Below are positions 26,011 to 36,345 of a DNA stretch of 45,928 bases, one piece after another (within the stretch, counting starts at the first letter, position 1; each line of letters starts with the position of its first letter). The stretch is from Chryseobacterium gleum. Lineage in GTDB: Bacteria; Bacteroidota; Bacteroidia; Flavobacteriales_D; Sanyastnellaceae. A model generated the notes under the pieces. That model did not search any database and was not told the origin of the DNA. It saw only the letters and a list, made by a program, of their open reading frames with translations. The stretch covers positions 1 to 45,928 of the forward strand of contig CAMBPD010000004.1 of assembly GCA_945869405.1 (NCBI GenBank). The letters are read 5' to 3'. Position numbers and translations under genes: made by a program.

Positions 26011-27804
26011 TTAATGAGCGTGTTCTCCAGGCTTCATTGGGACCACCTGTGGCACAAAGTCTTCTTCATGTTCAGGATTGCTGTAATCATAGGCCCAACG
26101 ATGAACTTCCGGAATAGCCCCAGGCCAATTGCCGTGCATGTGTTTAACTGGAGTCGTCCACTCGAGAGTATTCGACGCCCAAGGATTTTGAACAGCTACT
26201 TGACCATAACGAATGCTATGAAAGAAGTTGAACAAAAACAATAGTTGTGCTGCTCCACCAACGATTGCAAAAATGGAGATGATTGGGTTCAAATCCATTA
26301 CCCAATCCAAAAATGGAACCTCAGAAAAGTCGTAATAACGACGAGGAGCACCGGCCATACCTACAAAGTGCATTGGGAAAAACACGCCAAACCCGCATAC
26401 CAAGGTGAACCAAAAGTGCACATAGCCGAGTTTGCTATTCATCATTTTTCCGAACATCTTAGGGAACCAGTGGTAAATACCTGCTAGCATTCCAAAAATG
26501 GCCGAAAGACCCATTACAATGTGGAAGTGAGCAACTACGAAGTACGTATCGTGAACGTTAATATCCAACGCTGAATCCGCAAGCACAATACCCGTCAAAC
26601 CGCCAGTAACAAAGGTCGAAACTAGTCCGATAGAGAACAACATCGCTGGAGTGAAGCGTATGTTTCCTTGATACAATGTTGTAATGTAATTGAACGCTTT
26701 AACGGCAGAAGGAATCGCGATAAGCAGTGTTGTGAACACGAACACCGATCCAAGGAATGGGTTCATGCCTGTAATGTACATGTGGTGACCCCAAACGATA
26801 AACGATAGAAATCCGATCGCCAAGATGGAACCAACCATTGCTTTGTAACCGAAAATTGGCTTACGCGAATTGGTTGATATAACCTCTGAAGAAATACCCA
26901 ACGCTGGAAGGAGAACGATATACACCTCCGGGTGACCAAGGAACCAGAACAAGTGTTGGAACAACAGCGGCGAACCACCGGTTACATCGAGCGCTTCCCC
27001 TTGAATGAAGATATCTGAAAGATAAAACGCTGTTCCGAAACTACGGTCCATGATTAGCAACACCACGGCTGACACCAGCACAGGGAACGACAACACTCCA
27101 AGAATTGCGGTTACGAAAAGCGCCCAGATCGTCAATGGCAGACGGGTCATTTTCATACCCTTTGTGCGAAGGTTGATGATGGTAACGATGTAGTTCAATC
27201 CACCAAGCAACGAAGACGCTACAAAGAACACCATTGAAATCAGCCAAAGCGTCATACCTGTTCCCGAACCCGGCATCGCCTGAGGCAATGCAGAAAGAGG
27301 AGGGTAAATTGTCCAACCGCCGCTTGCTGCTCCTCCCTCTACAAAGAGAGAGGAAATCATAATAAAACTCGACAACAAGAAGAACCAATAGGACAACATA
27401 TTCAAGAACCCGCTTGCCATGTCTCGTGCACCTATTTGTAATGGGATGAGAAGGTTTGCAAAAGTTCCAGACAAACCACCCGTCAACACGAAGAACACCA
27501 TGATGGTTCCGTGAATCGTAACCATTGCTAGGTATGCGTTTTTGTCTAGCAGTCCGTCTGGTGCCCACTTATCTCCAAGGAAGAAATTCAAAATCTGAAA
27601 TTTCTCACCAGGCCATCCAAGTTGCAATCGGAAAAAGATTGAAAGCAAGACCGCAATCACACCCATTACAATCGCTGTAATGAGGAACTGCTTAGAAATC
27701 ATCTTATGGTCTTGGGAAAATATATACTTAGAGACCCAAGATTCTTGGTGGTGGTGTGCATGGCTTTGGCTATGATCCTGAGCTGCGTGTTCTGCGTTTC
27801 CCAT
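26011..27804 (-). CDS. ctaD: Cytochrome c oxidase subunit I
   Basis: 'FWFLGHPEVYIVLLPALGISSEVIS', 'FIVWGHHMY', 'DTYFVVAHFHIVMG'; His-rich N-terminus. Confidence 0.97.
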   Translation of the reverse strand: MGNAEHAAQDHSQSHAHHHQESWVSKYIFSQDHKMISKQFLITAIVMGVIAVLLSIFFRLQLGWPGEKFQILNFFLGDKWAPDGLLDKNAYLAMVTIHGTIMVFFVLTGGLSGTFANLLIPLQIGARDMASGFLNMLSYWFFLLSSFIMISSLFVEGGAASGGWTIYPPLSALPQAMPGSGTGMTLWLISMVFFVASSLLGGLNYIVTIINLRTKGMKMTRLPLTIWALFVTAILGVLSFPVLVSAVVLLIMDRSFGTAFYLSDIFIQGEALDVTGGSPLLFQHLFWFLGHPEVYIVLLPALGISSEVISTNSRKPIFGYKAMVGSILAIGFLSFIVWGHHMYITGMNPFLGSVFVFTTLLIAIPSAVKAFNYITTLYQGNIRFTPAMLFSIGLVSTFVTGGLTGIVLADSALDINVHDTYFVVAHFHIVMGLSAIFGMLAGIYHWFPKMFGKMMNSKLGYVHFWFTLVCGFGVFFPMHFVGMAGAPRRYYDFSEVPFLDWVMDLNPIISIFAIVGGAAQLLFLFNFFHSIRYGQVAVQNPWASNTLEWTTPVKHMHGNWPGAIPEVHRWAYDYSNPEHEEDFVPQVVPMKPGEHAH

Positions 27805-27832
27805 CGTTCTTTTCTTTAACTATTTCTTTTGT

Positions 27833-29095
27833 TTAACGAGTCGTTTTTAGGCTAGCCTGTGCTGCAGGCATCATTGCGTTCTTCGTAGTATCAGCTGGCG
27901 CCTCTGTTCCTTCGGTTGGCGCGGCCTCCTTTGACGGTTCACCGGCAAACGTCTTTTGTTTTTCCAGCCATGCAAGGTATTCTTGTTCTGATTCAACAAC
28001 AATTTTCATCTGCATATTAAAGTGTGCATTTCCACAAACTTTGTTGCAAAGCAGAATATAGTCAAACTTATCATCATTCAATTTCCCACGCATCTCTTTG
28101 GTTGTGATCGATGGGGTCATCTTAAAGCGTGTCGGTACGCCGGGAACGCTATTCATCTGAGCGCGGAAGTGTGGCATGTAGGCCGAGTGAATAACGTCTT
28201 GAGAGCGGAACACAAATTCAATTTCCTTTCCTACAGGAATATGCATCTCTCCTTTAACGATTTGATCATCGAAACCGGTTTCCCAATTGCTCTTGCCGTT
28301 AGACTGTTTAAACTCACCCAAATCTAAGATTCGTTGCTTATGGCGTTCAAGACGATACACCTTGTCTTGCAGAGTTTCCACGTAACTTTCTGGCATTACA
28401 GGTAGCTTTTCGTTCGCTTCCAACTGATCTTTTAAGGCTTCTATGTCTTTATCCAGCCCATCAATTTTCGCTGCAATGTGGCTCTTCGACACCAGACCCA
28501 TTTCATTAGCGGTGCTTATCAAGTTGTAGTTTGCTGCTCCAAACTCTGCGTCTTGCCCCGGGTAGCGAGCAATCCATGCGAACTGCTTCGAATACAACTC
28601 TATCTGCAACGCATCCTCGGATGCTGGACCCGTGATCTTGTTCCAGGTTATCAATCCAAAAACGATAATGAATGCCATGAATACCCCGGGGACCAACGTC
28701 CATACCATCTCTAAACGGTTGTCATGGGCAAAGAAACGCGCCTTACGATCCTTCTTGTATTGGTATTTCCATGCCACAACAAACAACATCGCGTTCATGA
28801 TGAAGAACATAATGGTAATCATCCAAATGTTGACGTTCATCAACCAATCGACATCCTTTCCATGCTCCGATGCGGGCTCCGGAAGGTAATCTCGGTAACG
28901 CACGTAGAGGTATAATGTGCCAATGAAAAACACCAGCATCCAAACAATCATCAAATTCGCATTTAGCTTATTGTCTGCCGGAGTAGTATCCTCCTCTCTC
29001 GTCTTACGCAATGCGCGTGAAAACTCATAAACTTTGGTCAATTGCACAATGGCTATGATCGCTAAAACAATTACCAGTATGATCAGTAGTTTCAT
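27833..29095 (-). CDS. coxB: Cytochrome c oxidase subunit II with coiled-coil insertion
   Basis: Two TM helices, 'FRSQDVIHSAYMPHFRAQMNSVPG', CuA motif 'CNKVCGNAHFNMQMKIVV'. Confidence 0.96.
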   Translation of the reverse strand: MKLLIILVIVLAIIAIVQLTKVYEFSRALRKTREEDTTPADNKLNANLMIVWMLVFFIGTLYLYVRYRDYLPEPASEHGKDVDWLMNVNIWMITIMFFIMNAMLFVVAWKYQYKKDRKARFFAHDNRLEMVWTLVPGVFMAFIIVFGLITWNKITGPASEDALQIELYSKQFAWIARYPGQDAEFGAANYNLISTANEMGLVSKSHIAAKIDGLDKDIEALKDQLEANEKLPVMPESYVETLQDKVYRLERHKQRILDLGEFKQSNGKSNWETGFDDQIVKGEMHIPVGKEIEFVFRSQDVIHSAYMPHFRAQMNSVPGVPTRFKMTPSITTKEMRGKLNDDKFDYILLCNKVCGNAHFNMQMKIVVESEQEYLAWLEKQKTFAGEPSKEAAPTEGTEAPADTTKNAMMPAAQASLKTTR

Positions 29096-29137
29096 TTCTC
29101 TTCGTGTTTACTATCGTTCACTTAAAACAACAATTTC

Positions 29138-30382
29138 TTATATCTGATGGTTCTCACTTTCATTCAAATACGGATGATTCACGGGAACCAACGGGGCCTT
29201 GCTCAATGCCTTCATTACCACGCTCACAAACAATCCTAAGAACCCAAGGAACATTCCTATTTCAAACCACCAAGCGAAGGTGATGTGCTGCACATGTTCA
29301 CCCAGTCCCCATTCCAAATGACCGTGTACTGTTCCAGGCACTACTGCCATGTACAAATCGAGGAAGTGTGTGATAAAGATGATTATACCCACGCGTGTCA
29401 AATACTTCGGATTGCGTTTCGCATCGCGTGATGTAAGGGTGTAAAATGGTATGGCAAAATTGCAAAAGAAGATAGCCCACATCCCAATCATGTAATGGTC
29501 GTAACGCTCTTTGAAGTAGGTTACTTCTTCAGGAATATTCGAATACCAAATCAACATGTACTGGCAGAACCACAGGTAGCTCCAAAGCATACTTACCGCA
29601 AAAACCCATTTACCCATATCATGGATGTGGGAATCATTTACTCCTGGCATGTAGCCCTTTTTCTTCAACCAGATAAGCAGTAATGTGGCGAAAATCATCG
29701 TGGTTACCCACATGCCCGAAAAGATGTACCATCCGTACATTGTAGAAAACCAGTGCACATCAATACTCATCAACCAATCCCAAGACATTGTGCTAGAGAA
29801 CACAGCAAAAAAGACGAGAAATAGCGCGCTGCGCTTATACTGTTTTATGTGAAGATCCATACTTGGCGCCACGTCTTCTTGCAACGACCATTGGCGAAAT
29901 AAGCGGGCAAACACGACGAACACAACAGCATAGATTACAAATCTTAGCCAAAAAAACCAACTCGATAGGAACGGCATTTTGTTCGCAATCAACTTATCAA
30001 AAGAGGGACTGTTCGGATCGATGACCTCCGGATCCATCCAGTGGTAAAGGTGGTTTATATGAAGCTGCGCTGCGAGCAATACAACAAACACGACAGCGAG
30101 GCCAATAGGAAGATAGGACCACATCGCCTCAAAAATCCGTTTCAATTGGGCAGTCCATGCCACCTCAGCGGCATATTGCATAGCATAAAAGAACATTGCG
30201 CCAAGAGAAATGGCAAAAAAGAAGAACCCACAGATGAGCAAGTTTGCCCACCAGTATTGGTGATGATCCGTTTTATCGAAAAACCAACCGCCTACTGCGG
30301 CTAGAGCGCCGATAACCATAAAGATGGTCGACCAGGTTTTGGTTTTCGCTGGAATTTCGAAGTGTGTCATTGCGTTTTCCAT
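29138..30382 (-). CDS. actF: Alternative complex III subunit ActF (quinol:cytochrome c oxidoreductase membrane subunit)
   Basis: Ten-TM-like protein, 'STMSWDWLMSIDVHWFSTMYGWYIFSGMWVTT'; position in an actABCDEF order. Confidence 0.93.
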   Translation of the reverse strand: MENAMTHFEIPAKTKTWSTIFMVIGALAAVGGWFFDKTDHHQYWWANLLICGFFFFAISLGAMFFYAMQYAAEVAWTAQLKRIFEAMWSYLPIGLAVVFVVLLAAQLHINHLYHWMDPEVIDPNSPSFDKLIANKMPFLSSWFFWLRFVIYAVVFVVFARLFRQWSLQEDVAPSMDLHIKQYKRSALFLVFFAVFSSTMSWDWLMSIDVHWFSTMYGWYIFSGMWVTTMIFATLLLIWLKKKGYMPGVNDSHIHDMGKWVFAVSMLWSYLWFCQYMLIWYSNIPEEVTYFKERYDHYMIGMWAIFFCNFAIPFYTLTSRDAKRNPKYLTRVGIIIFITHFLDLYMAVVPGTVHGHLEWGLGEHVQHITFAWWFEIGMFLGFLGLFVSVVMKALSKAPLVPVNHPYLNESENHQI

Positions 30383-30410
30383 AGCTTATCTGTCGCGCAG
30401 TAGTTTCGTG

Positions 30411-31115
30411 TTATTTTTTTGTTGCTGAGCTGTCAGCTGCCGGAGCTTCAGCGGCTTGTGTTACAAGCATGTCATTCGCATCAAACTCTGGTTCTGTAAT
30501 GCCGTTCCGAAGGAGTTTTATATATTCAATGATCTGCCAACGCTCCAACTGATTTACCTGAGAAGCATGCTGACCCATCAACCCTTTACCGTAGGTTATA
30601 GAGTGATACATTTTACCCTCGGGAAGGTCTTTCAACTTTCCAGCGTAGTCTGGAATCCCCAGAATGTGGCCATTCTTAGAAATTGCACCGTCACCATGCC
30701 CCGCCTCTCCATGACAATGGGTACACATGTAGGTGTATATTTCTTTGCCTCTGAGAACATTCTTCTTGGTTGCCGTTAAGGGGCTATGAATTTCTGTGGC
30801 AGCGCGCTCATAATCTTCTGGAGTATTATTGAGTGGGTAGGGCATTACAAACTGCATCATTTCTGCCTTCATATAAGGAATCGTATTTGCAGCAGGAACG
30901 CGTGACTTAAGAGATACCAACCCTGCGGCATCTTTCATGTCCTGTGTCCAGTCCATCGTTTTGTTGGTGCCATAGTCAACGTAGGCCTCCAAAGCAGGCG
31001 AGCGATACATGTCGGGCATGTATTCTACACCAGGTGAGTTGGGGTCTTGACGGCACGATGACAGTGCGAATACAGCCACACAGGCTATCCCAAAGAGGGT
31101 TGTTGTACGCTTCAT
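30411..31115 (-). CDS. actE: Alternative complex III subunit ActE, monoheme cytochrome c lipoprotein
   Basis: Lipobox 'VFALSSC', 'DMYRSPALEAY', heme motif 'CTHCHGEAGHGDG'. Confidence 0.93.
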   Translation of the reverse strand: MKRTTTLFGIACVAVFALSSCRQDPNSPGVEYMPDMYRSPALEAYVDYGTNKTMDWTQDMKDAAGLVSLKSRVPAANTIPYMKAEMMQFVMPYPLNNTPEDYERAATEIHSPLTATKKNVLRGKEIYTYMCTHCHGEAGHGDGAISKNGHILGIPDYAGKLKDLPEGKMYHSITYGKGLMGQHASQVNQLERWQIIEYIKLLRNGITEPEFDANDMLVTQAAEAPAADSSATKK

Positions 31116-31116
31116 C

Positions 31117-31647
31117 TCAATAATCCTTTATGCTAAGTTCAAATACGTCGGTCGCGCGAATCTTGGCTTCAAGATCTGGAGCCGACATGTGATTATCCTC
31201 TGTAATAATTTCCATTACAAACTTGTCGTCCGTAGTGCGTGGATCGGGGTTGTCGGCGGGCATACCCGGCAAGGTTCCATTGCGCAGCAGGTAGGTCAAT
31301 ACCATGCCGTGAGCGCCGCAAAAGACAGAAAACTCAAACATTACTGGAACAAATGCTGGTGCATTCTCTATCCATGTAAAGTTTGGCTTGCCGCCGATGT
31401 TCCAATCCCAATCGCTCACCATGAAGTACCATGTTCCCAAAATGGACAAGGCCGTTCCGGTGCATGCATACATGAATGAACAGATGGCAAGACGCGTGCG
31501 CGTCACACCAATAATAGGATCCAATCCGTGAACAGGGAAGGGAGAAAACACTTCCTTCACACGGATACCCTGAGCAACGAGAGCGCGAGCAGCGTCCAGC
31601 AACTTCTGGTCGTCGTCGTACATCACGTGAAAAACTTTGTTGGCCAT
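31117..31647 (-). CDS. actD: Alternative complex III subunit ActD (DUF3341)
   Basis: 176 aa, 'VKEVFSPFPVHGLDPIIGV', two TM helices, 'GGKPNFTWIENAPAFVPVMFEF'. Confidence 0.93.
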   Translation of the reverse strand: MANKVFHVMYDDDQKLLDAARALVAQGIRVKEVFSPFPVHGLDPIIGVTRTRLAICSFMYACTGTALSILGTWYFMVSDWDWNIGGKPNFTWIENAPAFVPVMFEFSVFCGAHGMVLTYLLRNGTLPGMPADNPDPRTTDDKFVMEIITEDNHMSAPDLEAKIRATDVFELSIKDY

Positions 31648-31666
31648 AGGACTATAGCGTTATTGC

Positions 31667-33043
31667 TTAGTGTTTGTTTTCGTTTTTATAACTCTCACCG
31701 GAGGTCTTCAAAATCGTCTTGAGCTCGTTGAGCGCCAATACTGGGAAGTATCTTGCAAACAACAAGAAAAGAGTGAAGAAGATTCCAATAGTTCCGATGA
31801 ACATACCGATGTCTATCGGGCTAGCCTTGAACTCACCCCATGCAGAGGGTAAGTAGTCGCGGTGGATGGAGGTTACGATAATTACAAATCGCTCGAACCA
31901 CATACCGATGTTCACAATGATTGACATGAAAAAGGTAAAGCCAAGGTTGGTGCGCAGCTTCTTAAACCAGAACAACTGCGGAGAAATCACGTTGCACGTC
32001 ATCATGCACCAATACGCCCAAGAAAGTGGGCCGGAGAAACGGTTGATGAAAGCATACGACTCGTATTGCACCCCACTGTAGTCAGACATGAATAGCTCGG
32101 TTAAGTAGGCAACACCCACGATAGAACCCGTAACGATGATTACGATGTTCATGTACTCAATGTGCTTGACGTGGATGTAGGCCTCTAGTTTCATGGTCTT
32201 GCGCATGATTAGCAGGAGTGTTTGCACCATTGCAAAACCTGAGAAGATCGCTCCCGACACGAAATATGGAGGAAAGATGGTTGTATGCCATCCCGGAACA
32301 ATTGAAGTAGCGAAGTCCATGGATACGATGGAGTGCACAGAGAATACAAGTGGAGTAGCTATACCAGCGAGCACCAGCGATATTTCCTCGAAGCGTGTCC
32401 AATGTTTTGCCCTGCCTGACCAACCAAAACTAAGAATTCCATAAAACTTTTTCATCCATGGCTTGCTCACACGGTCGCGTATGGTCGCGAAGTCAGGAAT
32501 CAACCCGATGTACCAAAACACGAGTGACACAGAGAAGTAAGTCGAAATGGCAAATACGTCCCACATCAACGCAGAGTTGAAGTTGGGCCAAAGTGAACCA
32601 AATTGGTTCGGTAGCGGAAGCGTCCAATAGGCCAACCAAACACGACCCATGTGGAAAACGGGGAACAGAGCCGCCATGATTACCGCAAAAATGGTCATTG
32701 CCTCAGCAGAGCGGTTAATTGCCATGCGCCAGCGCTGACGGAAGAGTAAAAGCACTGCCGAAATAAGGGTTCCAGCGTGACCAATACCTACCCACCATAC
32801 GAAATTCGTGATATCCCATGCCCAACCCACGGTTTTATTAAGACCCCATGAGCCAATACCTACTCCTACTAAATAACTGATGCAACCAATTCCGTAAAGG
32901 GCGACAATTAGCGCAATGGTAAAAGCAATTTTCCATTGCTTAGACGCCGATCCTTCGATTGGTCCTACGATATCATTTGTGATGTCGTGGTACGTCTTAT
33001 GCCCTAGGATAAGCGGCTTTCTTATGTTGGATTCTTTGAACAT
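31667..33043 (-). CDS. actC: Alternative complex III subunit ActC (NrfD/PsrC-like)
   Basis: 'KTVGWAWDITNFVWWVGIGHAGTLISAVLLLFRQRWR', 'FGSLWPNFNSALMWDVFAISTYFSVSLVFWY'. Confidence 0.95.
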   Translation of the reverse strand: MFKESNIRKPLILGHKTYHDITNDIVGPIEGSASKQWKIAFTIALIVALYGIGCISYLVGVGIGSWGLNKTVGWAWDITNFVWWVGIGHAGTLISAVLLLFRQRWRMAINRSAEAMTIFAVIMAALFPVFHMGRVWLAYWTLPLPNQFGSLWPNFNSALMWDVFAISTYFSVSLVFWYIGLIPDFATIRDRVSKPWMKKFYGILSFGWSGRAKHWTRFEEISLVLAGIATPLVFSVHSIVSMDFATSIVPGWHTTIFPPYFVSGAIFSGFAMVQTLLLIMRKTMKLEAYIHVKHIEYMNIVIIVTGSIVGVAYLTELFMSDYSGVQYESYAFINRFSGPLSWAYWCMMTCNVISPQLFWFKKLRTNLGFTFFMSIIVNIGMWFERFVIIVTSIHRDYLPSAWGEFKASPIDIGMFIGTIGIFFTLFLLFARYFPVLALNELKTILKTSGESYKNENKH

Positions 33044-33064
33044 CTCGATTGGTTTCTTAGAGGT

Positions 33065-36000
33065 TTAAGCTTCGTTTGCTTCGATGTTGCGCACCTTAGT
33101 CATGTAATAAATATTCGGCTGAATACCTATCTCTTCGAGCGCGTGGTATGAGCGCACGCTGTTGGCTCGAAGGACGTTTTTCGAAGTCGAATCGTTCAAA
33201 TCTCCGAATACAATCGCGTTTGTTGGACAAGCTTCAGAACAAGCCGTTTGAATCATTCCATCGAGTACCGTTGTGCCGTTGCGTTTCGCTTCGGTTTTAC
33301 CCGCTTGGATTCGCTGCTGGCACATGCTGCATTTCTCCATAACACCTCGTGTACGCACGGTTACGTCGGGATTCAATACCATCCTCAACGTCTCATCTTG
33401 TGATGGGTTTACCATGGCAAACTTGTCGTTTGTTACATAGTTGAACCAGTTAAAGCGGCGCACTTTATAGGGACAGTTGTTCGCACAATAGCGAGTTCCA
33501 ATGCATCGGTTATATGCCATGTTGTTCAACCCTTCGTTGCTATGAACAGTTGCCGCAACCGGGCAAACTGTTTCGCAAGGCGCGTGGTTGCAATGCTGAC
33601 ACATCATCGGCATGTGAACCGTACGTGGGTTCTCTTCAGGGCTTTCCATTTCACGGTAAGCACCTATTGTACCCATTCCCGTTGCTTCCTTCGTGTTTGC
33701 CAAGGTGTCGCCTACTGCGATACTCTGATGCTCAGACGAGAAGTAACGGTCAATGCGCATCCAATGCATATCACGGTGACGAAGAACCTCGTCTTTACCC
33801 ACCACTGGGACGTTATTTTCTGAGTGACATGCGGTTATGCAAGCACCACAACCCAAGCAAGAGCTCAAATCGATGGTCATGCCCCAACGGTGACCAACAC
33901 CCTCCACCGGATGGTCGCGCCACAAGTCAGCCTCGCGTATGCCCTGACGATCGTTTACATCGATTTTTCCATCTTTGTTCACGTCTTCGTGCACTGGCAA
34001 GGTCACAGCCATATTGTATGAAGCCGTTCCACGTTTCGCGTCTTTTTCAGACAAAAACGTAGCAATAACAGTTTCTTTGATAACGGAGTCACGTCCCATA
34101 ACGGTAGCGTGCATCTGTGTTGTAGCGATCGCATAGGTTCCAGGAGCAGATGCAATTGTAACATCGCCACTCGTATACTGCACGTGGCCCGCAGACAGCG
34201 AAGTCATTGGGTAGGCATTTCCACCTATAGTTTGGCGCTTATCACCATCCATCAAGTGAACACCTGCCTTTCCGGTTTGATAAGCCGCTTTTCCAATCTC
34301 TTCATTTCCAGCACCGCGACCATAGCCCAATGCAATGCCAATTGTTTTGCGCTTCTGACCCGGAACAGGCATGGCGGGCAATGTAATTGACTTGCCGTTT
34401 ACCGTTACCGCAACAAGAGATGCACAATCACATTGACCTATATACGTCTCCAATCCCATCTCCTTCATATCGGCAGGAGCCATGGTTACGTAGTTGTCCC
34501 AGGTGACCTTAGTAATCGGATCGGGTGTTTCGTGCAACAACGCGTTGTTTGCGTGGTTACCTGCACCCATAGTTACTTTCTGATAGAATGTAACCTCCCA
34601 TTCACCTGCATTTGCAGTTGACAGGGCAGCCAATGCATCAGTAATATTGACAGTGGGAGTGCCACCCGTTGCCATAGCAGGCGCGGCCAATATCGAGGCT
34701 GCCGCATCGGTTGGAACCATCGGGGCTGCAACCGTGCTTGCAGCGAATGTTCCGTTGTGCACTGAAGTATTCCAATTGTTATCTGAGTTGAGCAATGCAG
34801 CAGTGTAACTGCCATTGTGTGTAGCCCGCAAATAATCGTAATAATTTGCTGGATTGTCGCTCCAACGCAAGAAAGATTCCTGGGCGTATCGGCTGCCGTA
34901 CAACGCATTGATTGTAGGTTGGGCCAAATCCGTGCGCCCTTTCATTGGGCTATAATCATTCCATGCCTCCAAGTAATGATGATCTGGGGCAATGTATGAG
35001 CAGCGTGTAGCTGTTTCATCAGCAAAATTGTTGAAGCAGATGGAGGTTTTCACCTTCTGCAAACCGCTATTGAATTTATCGGCACTAGTCCAGCTATAAG
35101 AAGGATTTACGCCGTAAACGATCAACACATCTACACTTCCCGCATTCATTTCTTCAACCAATGCAGCCATTTCTTCGTCGCTGCCTTGGAAAAGATTCGA
35201 TGGTTCTTTCACATCGATAGTATTGCCAATATTTGACAGGGCCGCGTTGATTGCGGCCACAATTACCTGAACATTCAAGTCATTCGATCCTGACACAACA
35301 ATTGATTCGCCTGCGTTGGCCTTCAAAGAGGCGGCCGCTGCAGCGATTGCGCTATCAGCGCCGTCTACAGCACCAGCCGATGAGCCCGTAATTGCAGCAT
35401 ATAAAGCTGCGGCCACGGCACCCTGCTGTGATGGTTTGATGGCAGTGCGCACATCGCTATTGGAACCCGTCAGCGACATGTTGCTTTCAAACTGATAATG
35501 CTTACCCATCCACTCACCTTCAGGTCTGCGTGTTTGAGCATATTGAGCAGTAAAGGCGGCGGGCATTAGCCATGTTCCAAGAAAATCTGCAGAAAGACTA
35601 ACAATAGTCTTGGCCTTACTGAAGTTGTAATTTGGAATCGAACCACCATTTGCTTTAGCCAGAGCGCTGTAAGAGACGGTGTCGTATTGAACGTGTTTGA
35701 CCTTACCAGCATATTTTGCGCTAAACTCGTTGATTGCGCGCTGCGTGCTTGGGCTTATGATTGTGTTGGATACAATTCGGATGCTATTCGCAGAGGCGAG
35801 CGCCGCTTTCATATCGCTATCCAACGAATTCCAATCGGTTTCGGTTCCTTGCTTGCGAGGACCCCGTAGTCGAGCACTGTCGTATAGACCGAGCACAGAG
35901 GCGTTCATGCGAGAGTTCAAACCACCACCCGCGAGCCCATGTTGTTTATTTCCTTTGATGTGAATTGGGCGACCCTCTCTGGTTTTCACCAATAGGTTAC

Positions 36001-36313
36001 CGTAATCATTTCCATCGTAGTAGGTTGACGCGTAATAATTCGCAACCCCGGGAGTGATTTCCTCAGGCTTGATTACATAGGGAATCGATTTAACCACAGG
36101 TGTTTCGCACGCCGCTAAAGTTGCAGCCGCTAAACCAAAGCCCATGAACTTCAAAAAGTCACGGCGTCCGGTATTCGATTCTCCGAGAGCATCATTACTC
36201 AGGAAGTCCTGAACACTTTGATCACCTTTGAACTCGTTTGTTAGTGCATCTTGGGCCGCTGCAGTGTTCTGCAACTCATCCAAGCTCGACCAGTATTTCT
36301 TAGTTATTCCCAT
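33065..36313 (-). CDS. actB: Alternative complex III subunit ActB (MopB-like plus Fe-S ferredoxin-like domains)
   Basis: Twin-arginine-like 'GRRDFLKFMGFGLAAATLAAC'; cysteine clusters 'CLGCGACITAC', 'CQHCNHAPCETVCP', 'CIGTRYCANNCP', 'CSMC...CSEACP'. Confidence 0.95.
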   Translation of the reverse strand: MGITKKYWSSLDELQNTAAAQDALTNEFKGDQSVQDFLSNDALGESNTGRRDFLKFMGFGLAAATLAACETPVVKSIPYVIKPEEITPGVANYYASTYYDGNDYGNLLVKTREGRPIHIKGNKQHGLAGGGLNSRMNASVLGLYDSARLRGPRKQGTETDWNSLDSDMKAALASANSIRIVSNTIISPSTQRAINEFSAKYAGKVKHVQYDTVSYSALAKANGGSIPNYNFSKAKTIVSLSADFLGTWLMPAAFTAQYAQTRRPEGEWMGKHYQFESNMSLTGSNSDVRTAIKPSQQGAVAAALYAAITGSSAGAVDGADSAIAAAAASLKANAGESIVVSGSNDLNVQVIVAAINAALSNIGNTIDVKEPSNLFQGSDEEMAALVEEMNAGSVDVLIVYGVNPSYSWTSADKFNSGLQKVKTSICFNNFADETATRCSYIAPDHHYLEAWNDYSPMKGRTDLAQPTINALYGSRYAQESFLRWSDNPANYYDYLRATHNGSYTAALLNSDNNWNTSVHNGTFAASTVAAPMVPTDAAASILAAPAMATGGTPTVNITDALAALSTANAGEWEVTFYQKVTMGAGNHANNALLHETPDPITKVTWDNYVTMAPADMKEMGLETYIGQCDCASLVAVTVNGKSITLPAMPVPGQKRKTIGIALGYGRGAGNEEIGKAAYQTGKAGVHLMDGDKRQTIGGNAYPMTSLSAGHVQYTSGDVTIASAPGTYAIATTQMHATVMGRDSVIKETVIATFLSEKDAKRGTASYNMAVTLPVHEDVNKDGKIDVNDRQGIREADLWRDHPVEGVGHRWGMTIDLSSCLGCGACITACHSENNVPVVGKDEVLRHRDMHWMRIDRYFSSEHQSIAVGDTLANTKEATGMGTIGAYREMESPEENPRTVHMPMMCQHCNHAPCETVCPVAATVHSNEGLNNMAYNRCIGTRYCANNCPYKVRRFNWFNYVTNDKFAMVNPSQDETLRMVLNPDVTVRTRGVMEKCSMCQQRIQAGKTEAKRNGTTVLDGMIQTACSEACPTNAIVFGDLNDSTSKNVLRANSVRSYHALEEIGIQPNIYYMTKVRNIEANEA

Positions 36314-36345
36314 GGAGGTTAATCCGTGTTATTCGGTTTTTACAA

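Noticed and set aside
27041-27568. 175-aa minus-strand ORF
   Set aside because: Alternative frame inside ctaD; no coherent protein features.
33514-34062. 182-aa plus-strand ORF
   Set aside because: Antisense to actB, low-complexity Cys/Arg/Pro-rich composition with no recognisable family; shadow ORF.
33065-36313. Molybdopterin oxidoreductase (formate dehydrogenase or polysulfide reductase-like) operon
   Set aside because: The MopB-like/Fe-S protein plus NrfD-like, DUF3341 and cytochrome genes in this order identify alternative complex III.
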